Below are positions 25,231 to 38,900 of a stretch of 64,000 nt of DNA, piece by piece. The translations under genes and the position numbers were made by a program. The notes below the pieces were generated by a model. It made no database searches, was not told the DNA's origin, and was given only the letters and a program-made list of their open reading frames with translations. This stretch comes from Thysanoteuthis rhombus (lineage: Eukaryota > Mollusca > Cephalopoda > Oegopsida > Thysanoteuthidae): positions 46,257,696 through 46,321,695 of the forward strand of contig OY735207.1 of NCBI GenBank assembly GCA_963457665.1. Direction: 5' to 3'. Position 1 is the stretch's first letter. Every line of letters starts with the position of its first letter.

Positions 25231-27206
25231 CGACAGAAGAATAATTCATAAAGAAAAAGATGAATTTGCATCGGTTACATTTAGTTACGTGATCGTGTAT
25301 CAATGATATATCCAAGTTTTATTTATCTACTGATCATATCTTATGTATAATATTTCAACTTTACAGTATCATGATGCTTGTAAATGGGGCTGTATTTTTC
25401 TGTTCAGCGTACTTCTTTCCTACCGTTTTCAGAAAAAAAGATTAGTAACGGGATCTGACAGACAACTCCTTATATATGTTTCATATCTCCTCTCACAATA
25501 GACAGAGAGCAGAAATATAAGGAACTTTGAATTTTGGTCGACAATTCTTCATTAACCTTGTAATAATCCAGTCAAGTTACACCATTCATCATTCCTATAA
25601 TTGGATCCAAAAGTTGTGTCGATGAAGAATAATGTAATGTAATGTAAATCAGTTTGTTGGCAGGACCTTTAACCTAATTCAGAATCCAAACAAAAGAATT
25701 CTGTATTTAGTGCCAAACGTCAATGGACTGTTTTTGTGCTTCAGTTCATTCTGGACCAAAAACACCCCGGATATCGATAAAAAATGATTAGGAAAATCCC
25801 TCTATTATACAGTAGACTGCAAAAGTTTAGGACCACTCTTAGTTATTTTCTTTAATTGCAACAATTTGAAGTGACTTTATACTGGACTAAATCTGAAGAG
25901 ACTATGATCACTTATTCAATTCATAAAAAATACCGTTAGTAGATGAAAACTTCGTCCCGCCATCTAATATTTTGTCAGTTCCAGTTTTGCATGTGATCTC
26001 TTGTGATCAACATTGTGTGTCGTGATGCCCATCTGTTGTCTGCCATTCTTGCAAGATGATGTAATGATCGCTGATTCTCTCCGTTTATTATGTTTAATGC
26101 ACCATTTATCATGGCCAAGCATCAGTGATACAGAAGAAAATCTGAATTACTAAAATATATTTCAAGTCGTCCCACCCCAGATTATCTTTCAAATATCCCT
26201 TAACTCTTGACTCAACTTGAATATGGAATAACCGAGTTACTACCTCAAATAAGATATTTCTATAAATATCTTTTCATGGAAAACTATTTGCCTGGTTCAA
26301 ATAATTTGACAGGTAGGTTATTTGGTCCAAAATTGTTTATCTCGATGTGGCCCCATTAACCGAAACTGATGCATTTCCGGCGCTACTCGTTCACCTAATT
26401 GTGTAAAAGGAAATAAAATGAGGTGATGAGAATAAGGAGGAAAGATAGGTTGGTTCTTTACCGTAGGCTATTATTTTTGTCGGTATTGATTTATACATTA
26501 ATTTCATGTATATATAGAAATAAATATCCTCTTAAATGAATATATTTCTAAATAATTGGTATTTTTTGTTCTTTTTATTTGAAGGGATATGTTTTCCAGA
26601 ACCCCGTTTACACGGGCCATTGTATTTTAAAACTTGCCCAACCAACAAAACTCGATAGAGGGTTATATCTACATAGGAAAAAGCTACCACCAATTTTTGC
26701 TTCAATATAAATTTGTAGTCTTCAGTGTACATATTCGTACGGCGAGCGAAGATTTTGATGCTGGTCTGCAGTAGTCACAGTGTAGATATCTGTACGGCAA
26801 ATAATGATTTCGACCCATATCTTTTAATTCTACAGTTTTCAAAATATATCAGTATTGTGTAATAAACGGGAATTGTAAACATCTTTATCAAGATATTTCA
26901 GCTTAGTCTAGCAGGAGGCCAAAAGAGGAAAACGAGGCTTGGATTATTGTGTTCAGCCAATCTCCCGATCAATAGGTCTATTCGCCTTTAAAATCAGCAT
27001 TCGAAATCTTGTGTATCTACCTGCGCTCGAATCCTTGCGACTGGCACCAGTGGAAAATATTGAACGATCCCAACCATGCGACAGAAAATCAACATTTTTG
27101 AAACGTGCATTCATTTCAAAATAAGAATTAATGAAGCAAAAATATTTTTTCCTTGTGTTCAAGTTTTAAGTATCTTACAAGATCAGAATTATAGTTACAG
27201 TCCTAA
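25231..27206. other. 3' flank of gene A and intergenic spacer
   Basis: No further exon of the family was found. Candidate AATAAA signals are far from the stop codon (first clear ones near 26411 and 26519), so the 3' end of gene A is not fixed. A 61- and a 69-codon frame on opposite strands near 26939-27162 are unsupported. Confidence 0.4.
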
Positions 27207-27401
<195 letters not shown>

Positions 27402-27689
27402 TGAAGTATGAATATGTTATCTAGAAATGATTATATGATCCAACAAAATAATTATAAATATTACACTGTGAACGTATCATCTTTAATTCTTTATTCTGTT
27501 TACGTTGTCTAGACCAACTTATATGTTCAATGTGTAATAACAGAATATCATTTCAAATAGAGTTACAATATAGTAAAACGCAATTCTTTATCATTCTGTC
27601 GTATCGCATACATTTATTAATAACATATACATATGTAAATATATATACACACAAATACATATACATGTGTGTATTTATGTACACATCTT

Positions 27690-28597
27690 AACCCTTCCAA
27701 CTCCAAAAAGGAGAAATACAAGGCGATACCAGCTCACCCAAACTCTTCACAGCCTGCCTCCAGATGATCTTCCGTTACTTAGACTAGGAAAATAGAGGAA
27801 TCAAAATAGATAGCGAATATTTGAGCAACCTCAAATTCGCAGGCGACATCGTTCTTTTGGCAGATAACCTTATCGACCTCCAACTAATGCTCGATGAACT
27901 AAACGAAGAGAGCAAAAGAGTCGGCCTACACGTGAACTTCAGTAAAATAAAAGTCATGTGCAACAATCACACCAAGAATAAGGACATGAGTGTCAAAATC
28001 AAAGATGTAAAACTCGGGAAAGTAGACCACTACATCTACTTAGGACTGCGATTTTCAATGAAATCCACAAATGAAGAAGAAATCAAGCGAAGAATCCTCC
28101 TAGGATGGCAAGCCTTCGGCAAAGCAAGCTCAACTTCCAAAAACAAGACAATCCTAATAATCCTAAAAAGAAGAGTGCAATGCATCCCCCCGATAGTCAC
28201 TTATTGAGCTGAAACATGGAACCTGGCCAACAGACAAACACACAAACTGAGAAGCATGCAGTGAGTGCATGGGAGAATCATCCTCAACCTCACATGGAGA
28301 GATCACAAGAAAGCACTATACACCAGGAAGAAAACAGGGGTCCGATACATTATAAAATCTATTAGAAAGCTCAAATGGCAATGAGCTGGTCATGTTGTGA
28401 GAATGAAAGATAACTGGTGGACATCATGACTCACAACATGGATCCCAAGATTCCACATGTGCAACCAAGACTGACAAAATACAAGATGGAGAGATTAACT
28501 TGACAAATTCAGAAAATACTGACTCCGCAACGCCCATGATAAGGAAATCTGACGGATCCTGGGGAAGGTCTATGTCCAACGACAGACGATAAAAGAC

Positions 28598-28628
<31 letters not shown>

Positions 28629-28640
28629 GATGATGATATA
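27690..28640 (+). mobile_element. RTE-like LINE, 3' half of the reverse transcriptase ORF with tail
   Basis: This is the longest RTE-type fragment in the window. Read in one frame it gives the palm motif QGDTSSPKLFTACL-like, then LKFAGDIVLLADN (an F-A-D-D-type catalytic box with Gly for the first Asp), ELNEESKRVGLHVNFSK, YIYLGLRFSM and RRILLGWQAFGKASS. It then continues into ETWNLANRQ, AGHVVRMKDN, TTWIPR, LDKFRKY and GKVYVQRQT, followed by a (GAT)n tail at 28602-28635. Trinucleotide tails are typical of the RTE clade. It is 5'-truncated and carries several in-frame stops after the 128-codon open stretch (27821-28207), so it is dead. It was probably the source family for at least ten smaller fragments here. 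Confidence 0.85.
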
Positions 28641-29567
28641 AAATATTCGGGATAATTCAGTCAATCATAAGTAAGTATAAACATCATAGACGCAATCTCA
28701 CTGGGAAATCGACGGTTGAAAAATTTAAAACTCTGGCAAAAATTAGCTTTTCATTCAATTTCAATAAAATTTTTGATACTTATTTATCAAAGGACAAATA
28801 TTTTAGAAAATGATTTTTCTTTCCAAGTATCAGTAGAAAAATTTTTCATGACTCTTTTCATTTTAATGTTATATCTTATCAATACATTGTTTTTTCGTTA
28901 ATTTTGCATATCTAACAGATAAATCATTCGAAATAATAATCATGTTTACCTTTACTAGAAAAACGTTCCCTAATTGTTTCGAAACTTTTCTTAAGATTGA
29001 GTTATATTCTGATTTTTGCCAGATTATTGCATCAGAATGCATTTCATAATTGAATTTACCACGAAAACTTAATAAAATGAGATAATTACATTTCTAATTA
29101 TTACACAGTATTGAAATATTTTGGATGGAATAGTGCAATGAGAAGCGAAGGGAGTTTAAAGCTCATTCTTGATTTCCTAACCACGCTGCTTCCCCGAGAA
29201 TTGCAGAATGAATATAACAAGAATCTGAGAGTTGTTTTTTATGCATGACGTCACGAACTTTTTTATGGTCATTGACATCCGTCATTTTTATCAACGAATA
29301 TGAAGACAAAACTCAATAGGAAGAGTTTGATGAAAGAGAAAATAAAAATGCCTCCTCAGCCTTATGGTTGATCCACCACAGACTTCATAAACAAGGAAAT
29401 CCCAAAATCTACTACGAACTTACAGAATGCCGTTAACAATTTGGTCAATTACCCCAAAATCACGGATGAAAATCTACTGCCTTTTTGAAAAAAAATCTTA
29501 TACTAATACTACGTTTAATGATTCTGTTATTATACCAATTGTTTTAATAATATCCTTGATAGCAATA
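28641..29567. other. intergenic spacer, nothing recognised
   Basis: AT-rich sequence with no supported feature. Confidence 0.4.
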
Positions 29568-29620
29568 TATATATGTATATATATATATACATACACACGC
29601 ACACACACACACACACACAT

Positions 29621-29680
<60 letters not shown>

Positions 29681-29682
29681 CT
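29568..29682. repeat. (CA)n/(AT)n microsatellite
   Basis: AT-CA-AT compound tract. Confidence 0.95.
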
Positions 29683-29789
29683 ATTATACTATACATATTG
29701 CCATTATGTAAAAATACTATTTTTCAGGACATAAATTGGATGTTTACGAAAAAAACTCGGAAACCCAAGTTGACAGCATGTATCTATCA

Positions 29790-29814
29790 ATCAATATCAA
29801 TCAATCAATCAATA

Positions 29815-29863
<49 letters not shown>
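29790..29863. repeat. (ATCA)n followed by (CT)n microsatellite
   Basis: A short ATCAATCA run leads into about 45 bp of CT repeats. Confidence 0.9.
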
Positions 29864-30764
29864 GAATTCAAGGTCTCTTGAAGTGTGAACTATGATCATG
29901 TTAAAAACAAATATCATTTATTTCAGGAATAGTGTCTTCTTCTCCAATCATTATTCCTCGGATCATTTTCACTCTGTTTTCACTTTTCATACTAAGATTT
30001 CACCAATGAAGAACAGCGTCAAAGATAGTAATGATTACGCTGTGATATGAATATACATTTTAAATTCTCATATTCAAATCAGATGGGACAATGCACAACG
30101 CTGAAAAAAGAGAAAAAGCAATTTACAAAAATAGAAGACAGAAAATTATGTCCAAAATATATCTTTGTACTGCAAAAACCTTGTTTGTATAGTTTCTGTT
30201 ATAAAGATCTGATGATGACGAATAAGGACCGTTTGAAAAAACAAAGTGATAGGATGATAATTGAAAGAAGCTTCAAACAACGAAGATAATAAACGACGAG
30301 CTGATGTAAACAACTGAATCGAATATCCTGATGAGAAATCTCTTTTATTGATTTTAGGTGTCTGCCAAATTTATGTAAAAATTTCTGAATTGCTGATCCC
30401 CAAATGATCATAAAGACTCAAAAGTGCATTTTTGGGGAAAAAAAAGTTTTAAAATGGTACCTATTGGTGCACTTGAGCAAGTCTTCAAGGTTGTAGCCCC
30501 CAAAATGTGACCGGGAGTACCTGGAGGAACACACACATGAATAAGTGCATAAAAAGACATACACACTCACACACTCGAAGAGAGAAGGATCTGCAGCCTT
30601 TGGCTGGTTAGTCGGTCCAATTGTTGGCAACAGTGATCGATCCGATTCATACACAAGGGAGAATAGGATGAAATAATTCCAAAACATAATGAAACTTGGA
30701 CTTGGATGAATGAGATTTTCTAAATAAAGACTTTTAAGTGAATGACTATGGTTCATATAGATTA

Positions 30765-30850
30765 GTGGTAAGAACCACTCTGTGGTTTAGAGAGTCATGA
30801 GTTCGATTCGCGCCGGGAATTGATTTATTCCGATCTGCAATGTTTATCTA
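30765..30850 (+). repeat. tRNA-like sequence, probable SINE head or tRNA relic
   Basis: TTAGTGGTAAGAACCACT resembles a tRNA D-arm with an A box. GAGTTCGATTC about 40 bp on fits a B box. The arms flanking the T-loop do not pair and there is no acceptor stem, so a functional tRNA gene is not supported. Confidence 0.5.
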
Positions 30851-31343
30851 CTTACTTTCTATCGAAATGAAACTGGCCTGAGATCACTTGCGATAAAAAG
30901 ATCTTTAAACATGATATTCATATCGTAAGTTATAAGCTTTAACACTAATGAGTCATCTTTTATATATATTTTTTCTATCTTGAGCAAGTTACTCAGTCAT
31001 CACCTGCGGCCCTATTTCCTCAAGAGCATTACAATGGAATACTGACTGAGTGGTTAATAAACTACTTCGTTTGTTCGTTTCTCTATAAGTTCATAGATTT
31101 AAAATAATAGCCAAACGAAAATTAAAATATTTTGAGTTACTAATAAAGTGTACAAAACACGCATCATGAAAGAAAAAGGTTTAATCGAATCAAGTAAATC
31201 TACAAATGCTCAAACTTGAATTTTCTTCCTTGATATATTTCGTCTATCTCCTGTTTCTTTCAAAAGGTGTTGGGGTTAGTTAAATGTTTTTACTATTTCT
31301 TGGATAACAAAAAAGTCATTGTATTATTTTTGACCTCACCCCT

Positions 31344-31383
<40 letters not shown>

Positions 31384-33439
31384 GCAACCACTCGACAACT
31401 GGTCATTGCACCAAGCTGACATTTTCCAGATATATTGGTAAGCACACAAGGCAGTGCAATATCGAGTTCGAAGTATTTTTTGGATCGGCAGTTTTCAGAA
31501 AATCCTACAAAACTTAAAGAATCATCTGAATTTAGATATAAAATACTCAAATTAGCAACGCTGGAGAGAAGTAAACGAAGTCTTAGTTTTGTTGGGTGCA
31601 TGGGAAATAATTCTAATCATATTACGATAGGCTGCCTCACAAATCATACATTATGCCCCCAATCATGCACTTTTAGATCAGGCCCCTGCTTATATGTTTA
31701 TTAATTGGAGGCTCTTATGAAATAATTAGGACTTTCAAAAAAGATTCACGGTGTTTACATTTGACGGAGAAATTTGAGAGCTGAGATTTCTTATTGAATT
31801 ACTCTTCCTCGGTTATTTGTAGAGATCTGTTTCAAAAAAAGAGCTCAATCATATAAACAGATCTGTACAATTTTTGATCTAGTAGCCTAAAATGGATAGT
31901 CTATTGAGATTCAAGATATTGCTTGATAATTGTGATTAATTCGTTCCAAAATCTTTCGCACTGATCAAAACTGCACGCTCTTATTATAATCTAATCTTAT
32001 ATTTTTAGCTTATTCCTAGATATATTTATACGTAATACCTCAACTGTGCAACTCAAAAACCCGAAATAATCAAAATGACACTACTCAAGATATCCCTATA
32101 ACTGCCTATCTTACAGTAAAATTTTCTATTATGGTGTTTATCATTTGAAAAAAATCACATTCGGATATATACTAAGAATATTAAGATAACCATTGTTTTC
32201 AATGGAAATTATGTTTTATTATGTGGTATAGTTGATTTTTTCTCTAAATAATGAGATTTTCAAAAGGTCTTACTCAGTTACCGAAAATTTTCTGAATCAT
32301 TGATATAAAGGTTATTACAAAATGGTAAGAAAGGAGAATATCTCAAAAGGAGACGGAAAAGATCACTTTTACTCATGGCAGATATCCTCATGAAACCGTC
32401 AAACTTTAATTCAATAATCTAACATTGATTCAAACATAGACCTACGTCACTGATTATACTGTAGAATCGACTATAAGCATCTTTTTGGAGAATCAATTCT
32501 TTGGGGGATTGTTTAAGACCTATATTCAAAGCGTGGATGAGCACTTGTCATGAAAACCAGCTTTTGAACAAGAGACTCTACCTAAATTAAACTGATCGGT
32601 GCATCAGCTATTAATCGCATCAAAAATTTATTATAGCAACCGTAGTTGTGAAAAAAAAATCGAAATTAAAGCAACCCCGGACAAACAAACAAAACCTGAC
32701 GAACCATACAAATTGGACCAACCTGATAGTGTTACAACTGGCCTGATGACAATTCCTTTTGAAAACATTTAGAATAGAAACAGTCAAAATTTGTCAGCAT
32801 CACCCACTGACGTCAAAAATATGATACATGGTCAGAATATTTACAAACGTTTGTCATAGTTATGCAAAAAGTAAATGAATTGTTATTTATATTGTCAATT
32901 TTTGTATGTGCTAAAATATGACCAAAAATGCAACGTGGATTAAAACAACAACGATGTTTTGAAAGCAGGTGAAACATCGCAGCAATGCTTCTAAAATGCC
33001 TGCTTTATGAAAGAAAGTTCTTCATTGTGTAATGCTTGCAATTTCTCGAATAATTGATATTATCTGCATTTGCATAATGACCCCCCACCTTTTCTTTTGC
33101 ATAGAACACGAGTACGAGAGACACTCAAAATGACTTTCAGTGACTCAATTAAAATCAAAATAGCCTAATCTCCACCAACTTTTGCCTTAGGGGTCAAGGG
33201 ATTCCGACTTCTGACCCTACATCCCCCAAGGGAAATAGGCACAACCTCTGTAAGCTTTCTCCTGCAATAAATGGCCTGGAACCACAGTAAAAATAACCTT
33301 GGGGATGCATTTGAAAAGTCAGTAAAAATACCTTTAAAAGTAGAAAAAGTGAAACCTGCCCATCATTGAATAGAAATCTTGATACCCGCCCTCGTCGGAT
33401 TAGAGTAATAGAGTGTTGAAGTAAAGAAAAATGATCTTG
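30851..33439. other. intergenic spacer
   Basis: A (GT)n tract lies at 31346-31381. Short frames on both strands around it have no recognisable family. Nothing else is supported. Confidence 0.45.
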
Positions 33440-34290
33440 GTAGACTCCATCAAAGGGGTGGTTTGAGAAGATAATGATATCCATTGTCGCCATCGGAGGG
33501 TAAGCATAGAAAAGATGATAAGCTCGATCGACACCATCGGAGGGTTGACTGAAGAATATAAAATTCTTTAAACGCCATCGGAGGTTGATGAGGAAAAAAA
33601 TTGACGAGCCCGATTGACAGATGGGAGGTTGGCGTGAGGAAATACTATTCTTAATTGTTATTTTGGCCTTACGATGGTGTTTATCTGGATAGATGCTTAC
33701 AGAGGGTTGCAGTAACAATATACCATTGTTAGTAAATGTAATCAGGGAGTTAGGTCAACCATACTTCTATAAATACCATCAGTGGTCGGGGAAGCGTTAG
33801 AAAATACCAATTTAAAAAACTGCTATCGGGGAGATGCCGTTGGAGGCGTGGTGTAAAAAGAACAATCTTGAAGATATATTATCTAGATATTTTCTAGTCA
33901 AATGGCATTAAAACCTACATAATTCTATACATAAGGGCATTTAATAAATGCACCCACCCTGTTCTTCTCAATCACAAAAAGATCAAGGAAGCTCCCTTTT
34001 TGCCCATTTCCAATGTTGGTAATTTTATGCACCAAATACTCCAAAATACCCATTCACCTGTTTGTTGGCGTAAAACTCTGTAAGATTCTGAAAGATACTA
34101 AAATGAGTCAATCGTGAGAAGGCTCATTTTCCTATGGGTATTTCTCCTCGACAGAATAAGGCTTGGTACCCCTGATCTAAATAGACGTCATCAGAGGGTC
34201 GGTAAAAAACAAACAATACCGATAATCGCCATCGGATGGTTAACGTAAGAAAGAGACGATCAATATAGATCCCATCGGAGCTTAGCAGAA
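33440..34290. repeat. degenerate 43-bp minisatellite, about ten or more units
   Basis: A core like GCCATCGGAGGGT recurs at about 33447, 33491, 33535, 33577 and 33621, then near 33777 and 33824, then near 34188, 34230 and 34273. Spacing within blocks is 42-44 bp. Units also share an AGAA...GATAA...CGAT segment. The 174-codon minus-strand frame at 33194-33718 repeats its own peptide at this period and is not called a gene. Confidence 0.75.
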
Positions 34291-35199
34291 TGAAAGAAAA
34301 ATCTCGATAAAATAGTATTTTGATATTTTTCAAGACAAATTGCATAAAAATATAGATGATTCTTGATATAACTTTAAAATATTTGTTAGATACACCCCAG
34401 CAATTCTTTGGTCTAATTAAGAAGAGTAAAGGACAGCAAAATGAACAGAAAAGTAGCTGTGGGGGTTAATTTTGTGACTGGTCAATGTCCTATTAACGAC
34501 CTCATAGTACTTCCAAAATGCATAAGCCAATATCAGAAACGTGTGAGGAAAATCAATGGAAACATATTTTCCTCCTAAACTCATAAAATCCCCAAAAAGC
34601 TTTGCTTTAGGTCTTTTTTCATCGATAAAGAAATAGATATTGATTATCAAAAAGCAAAACTGGCTGTCTAGTCTCTGACAAAATTTAATGAATTATTGGC
34701 ACGTTTTATGGTAGACAAGGCTTGGGAAACAACGTTCCAACTTGCAAGAAAAATTTATTGGTTAATCTGACTTCGGTTTTCCTTATATCAAAAACGCCCT
34801 TTCCATTAATGAGGATCTTATCGTTAAGTCTGGAGTCTATTCTATGTTTTTTGATTGCTCATATTGTTGCGTAGTCTTTTCATGGGAGACAAAAGGCCCT
34901 GTAATTTGGAATTTCTTTTTTGCTTCGATAGAATAGGTAGCTGCCAAATGTTTGTATGCAGGTTTGTCTTTCTGTTTCAGTTTTTCTAGGCTTAGAAACA
35001 GGTGAGAGTAAATGTGTTCTTTCATCACCCATCTAAAAGGTGAGGGGTCTAGCAAATTGGGTTACAGTTGATCAGTACCTTCCTATTCCACCATCCGTTG
35101 GGGGGAGATTTTCGCTTTGTGTATCATTTTTTTTTGGTGAATTTTATACCTACGGAGCAGACCGACGTTTGAAAATTAACCTCCTGATCAATTATTCAT
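34291..35199. other. intergenic spacer, nothing recognised
   Basis: Frames of 66-77 codons occur without recognisable domains. Confidence 0.4.
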
Positions 35200-35305
35200 T
35201 CTACCTCGTGGTACTGGATGGGCTAAGGGATAGTCTATAGCCACACTGAAGAGTTGTAATACAACGAAACAGCTGTCTCTGGATGACACAATAATATATA
35301 TATAT
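35200..35305 (+). ncRNA. hammerhead-ribozyme-like motif at the end of a dispersed repeat, copy 4
   Basis: The plus strand contains CTGAAGA (35246-35252), fitting the CUGANGA core. A 5-bp stem with an AAT loop follows (GTTGT and ACAAC, 35253-35265), then GAAAC (35266-35270), a short self-complementary stem III AGCT and the cleavage triplet GTC (35275-35277). Flanking CCACA (35241-35245) and TCTGG (35278-35282) can form most of the inner part of stem I with one mismatch. This is the most complete core of the copies in the window. Upstream GGATAGTCTATAG and CTACCTCGTG match the other family members, and a short AT tract follows. Hammerheads of this kind are known from Penelope-like elements. Activity is inferred, not shown. 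Confidence 0.65.
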
Positions 35306-35432
35306 AAGATCAGCAGGAATTATTGGCATTTTCTTTCACTTTTCTCTTTACATACATGCCTCTTTATAAAATTCTTACCGGAAAATTTGGTGATACAATA
35401 AGCCAGACACAATATTACTGGATTTAAAATGT

Positions 35433-35438
35433 TTTATT
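35433..35438 (-). terminator. candidate polyadenylation signal of gene B
   Basis: AATAAA on the minus strand, about 550 bp beyond the stop codon of gene B. The hexamer is frequent by chance in AT-rich DNA, so this is weak. Confidence 0.25.
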
Positions 35439-35983
35439 CACTATTTTCCCTTTCATTAACTCCATGAGAAAAAAATTGAATGGTAAATTGTAAATGACAA
35501 CGTATTTTAAAATATAAAAATTCGTCAGGGAAAACCAGGAGGAGTTGATCTGTTATTAAGGATAAATCCTTTTCTGCGGTTTGCGTAAGGATGGTCCGAA
35601 TAGAAGATAAGATGGGGGCAATTATGTATGAAAACGATTGAACCAACGAGATTTAGGTGATGTTCTGTAAGGCGCGAAAAGTCTACACTTTGTATGAGAT
35701 TGTTCCGGATCAAAATGAGACTAGTTGGTCAAGGATCAAGTTTGAATATCTGTACGACCCGATTTTTTGTAATGACTGTCAAGTCGTTGATCAGTTTAAA
35801 TCTGTGAGATGATTCAAGATTATACCTCTTGCAAGTTGATCACGTTCGCTGCTTTCAAGCGACGAATGGTAGAGTAATGGGTGACAATCCTCTTCCTGTG
35901 ATATGCTACAACATGGCAGAGACTTCATTAATTCAAACACTGATCAATTCTAAGAAAGTTTATAACGTTTCACTTGGTCAACA

Positions 35984-38900
35984 TTATTCTTCAAATTTTC
36001 CTTTCACCTGCAAGTAGATAATGCCAATTGATGCCACGAATCCCAAGAACAATTTCCCTCCGATAATGAAGAAAATAGCATCGAAAGACTGGGTTGCATC
36101 ATACAGGGATCCTGAAATTAGTGATATAAACTATAAACACAAAGAAGAAGAAGAAGAAGAAGAAGAAGAAGAAGAAGAAGAAGAAGAAGAAGAAGAAGAA
36201 ATTAAATGAAAAACTATTAGGCGAACATATTAAAAAATGGTACTGATCCCTAATGTAGACTATGTGAGGATAGGACCCAAACAACTGACCACATGGTATT
36301 ATGTCTGGTGATCGATCCTTACAGCAAATGAATATAAGACGACACATGACAGAATTATGCAGTATCTACACTGAAACATATGCCCCATATAATAAGACCT
36401 GGTACTAGCATCGGCCTAAACCAGTCACAGAGGCCAAAGATGTGACCATATTATGGTACTTCACTATACACAGGGATAGAACCATGAACGCGAACATGCT
36501 TGACATCATAGTGGAAGAATTTGAAGAAAAAACGTGCCTCCAAGTAGATATGATTGCTGTCTAGGAATTCGGGAAACTCTCAAAGTATAAAGACTTTGAG
36601 ATCGAAATAAGTATAATGTGGCAACTAAGGATGAAAATAACTTTTTAAAAAATTGTTGGGGTCCTTGGTTTACTGGAAGAGGGGACTAGTTAACTACATA
36701 TATTTATATATAAATGATTTAAGTGTTTTATTTTTTTATTTATCAGGTTTTTAAAACTGTTTTATCGTTGAGTTTCCACTGTTCTATTTTTTGTTGATTT
36801 TCGGGGACTTTTTATAGCTAATTTGGTTTTAGTCATTAGAGTTGTAATCCCGTAGTTTATAATGCAATTGGAATTTATTTTGGGCCACAATTTTGATGTG
36901 AGTTCTGATTTATTACTTAGGAGTATTTTGAAGTCTGAGGAAGTTATTATTGCTAATTACTCTTCTAGACAAAGGATACAACCATTTGAAATATCGTTGT
37001 AAATTCTCCGTCTTATTTCTGGGGTTTTGAGCCTTTTTTCTCTCGAATTGTGTTTTGTTTTTATTTTTCATTCGTAAACGATTGTTTGTCCTGATGAATC
37101 CTTTGCTTTCATGTTCCAACACATTCATCCTTCATAATGGCCAACGATTGTCGGTAGTATTAAAAATCATTTATTCATTTGCATGTAATATGGAATTTTC
37201 AGAACATAATCAAAGCTAAAGAAAACTTACCTATCAGCAGAGGAAAAAGTATGTATCCAACTCCGATCAAAAGACACACAGGGGAGTAACTTTTGTTTAT
37301 GTTCTTGATTCCTAAAATTGATGCTGCGAGTACAACACGAAGAGCAGTCGTGAAAGCTGTAAAATAAATAATTATTGAAAACGACGCCATTCGTATCAAG
37401 TGGTGGGAGCTGTACAAACATGCTGGGTTAGTACACTGACAAGGGAAAAGATTGTTGAAAAATTAATATCCGGAATGTATCGACCGCCCTTTTCACTACG
37501 AGCCAACGGACATTGATTCATCAACGAACACTTGATTGTAACATCGATCCGTGAATAATCTGCGAATTCCAAGTGTAGGAAATTCACTCGCTAAATAAGA
37601 AAGATGCCATGTTAAATCTACTAATGTTGGCAAACTGCAGCCTTATGAAACCTTCTAAGTTGTGATATTTCAAACATAAGTACGATTTAATAATGAAGCT
37701 GGAAACGTCTTCTCGTCGTTACCAGTGAAAGAGCAAATTACGGCCCTGGCCGGAAAATCATCGATCAGATAAGTTCCCATTTTAAGATTTAAAGTAAGGT
37801 TGTGAGCATTTGTGGGGAAATCACATTATGTAAGAGTGGATGTGAATGATGTATCACTTCTAGATTAGACGTGACATTTAAAAGAACCATCTTCAGAATT
37901 CTGTAGTTTTTTGACTCGTAAGGACGTAAATATGGCTCACAGATACTCATAAAATCCAGGTAATTTTTTTCACCTCCAAATTATTCACCTGGAGAAAGCT
38001 GTAAGAATGGATCAGTTCAAACGTTTCTTTGACAACACCAGCATAACAAAGAACTCGTTCAATTGTCCAAACATTCTTCGGTTGATAATGAATCTTTTCA
38101 ACCTTATATCAATGTCATAGCGAAGGTAATTGTAGCGCTGTAGTTGGATCCCAGTGTAGTATTTGATACTTGAAGTATTTTAATTAATTTTGGTCACATG
38201 GAAGACGAGTGAAACGGATGCCCGTCTTCCTACACCGACGCATATGTGTTGCAGACTTGTGAGGTGAACTCTAAAACTAATTCTGACAATCAAAAGTAAA
38301 TCAGTTGAAGATTTTTGCGGATCAAGTTTAAGAGCGCGTGAATAGTATCAGCCAGACATGAAAAATTGTAGACAAAACTATTTATCAAAGCTGTTGCTTT
38401 ATCTGGTGACAGACGTAAATTTCAACATGCAAGTAAATATGTCTGTGTTAGGGGAAGAGAGTTTGTTATTATACGTGTTGGTCCCTGTTTCTTCTAGTCA
38501 AGCAGTCCCAAATATGCGCCTAAGTTTTATTTCATTTGTTAATAATTAAAAAGGATGTTCTGATTAACAACAACAAGGACTTCAATTTCTTTTTCATAAT
38601 ATTTCTAGACATACAGTGTCGAATTAATGCCAAAGCATTGTTTTCTTTCGAAGTTGTGTTCGTTCGTTCACGTACCTTGCACATACAGACATAATGCAGA
38701 TCTGTTATTCTCAAGTTATAGTCTGAATGATTTGAGTAGAAATTGAATTCTTTTTTTTAGCTTTGCCTGTTGAAAAGGTGTCAAATATAATACCCCGTAT
38801 GAAGATTTTGAAGCTGTTAACTTCACAACTGAATGTTTCTTATTTTCTGGTTTTCTTTGGGTTGGGGGCATATGAAAGATGTAAAAACTACTGACTAGGC

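Noticed and set aside
27821-28207. 128-codon frame as a host gene
   Set aside because: It is the thumb and C-terminal part of an RTE-like LINE reverse transcriptase, with the family's domain order and GAT tail.
30765-30850. Functional tRNA gene
   Set aside because: A- and B-box-like parts are present, but the acceptor and T stems do not pair.
33194-33718. 174-codon minus-strand frame, one of the longest in the window
   Set aside because: Its peptide repeats at the 43-bp period of the minisatellite and shows no domain. A tandem repeat without stops explains its length.
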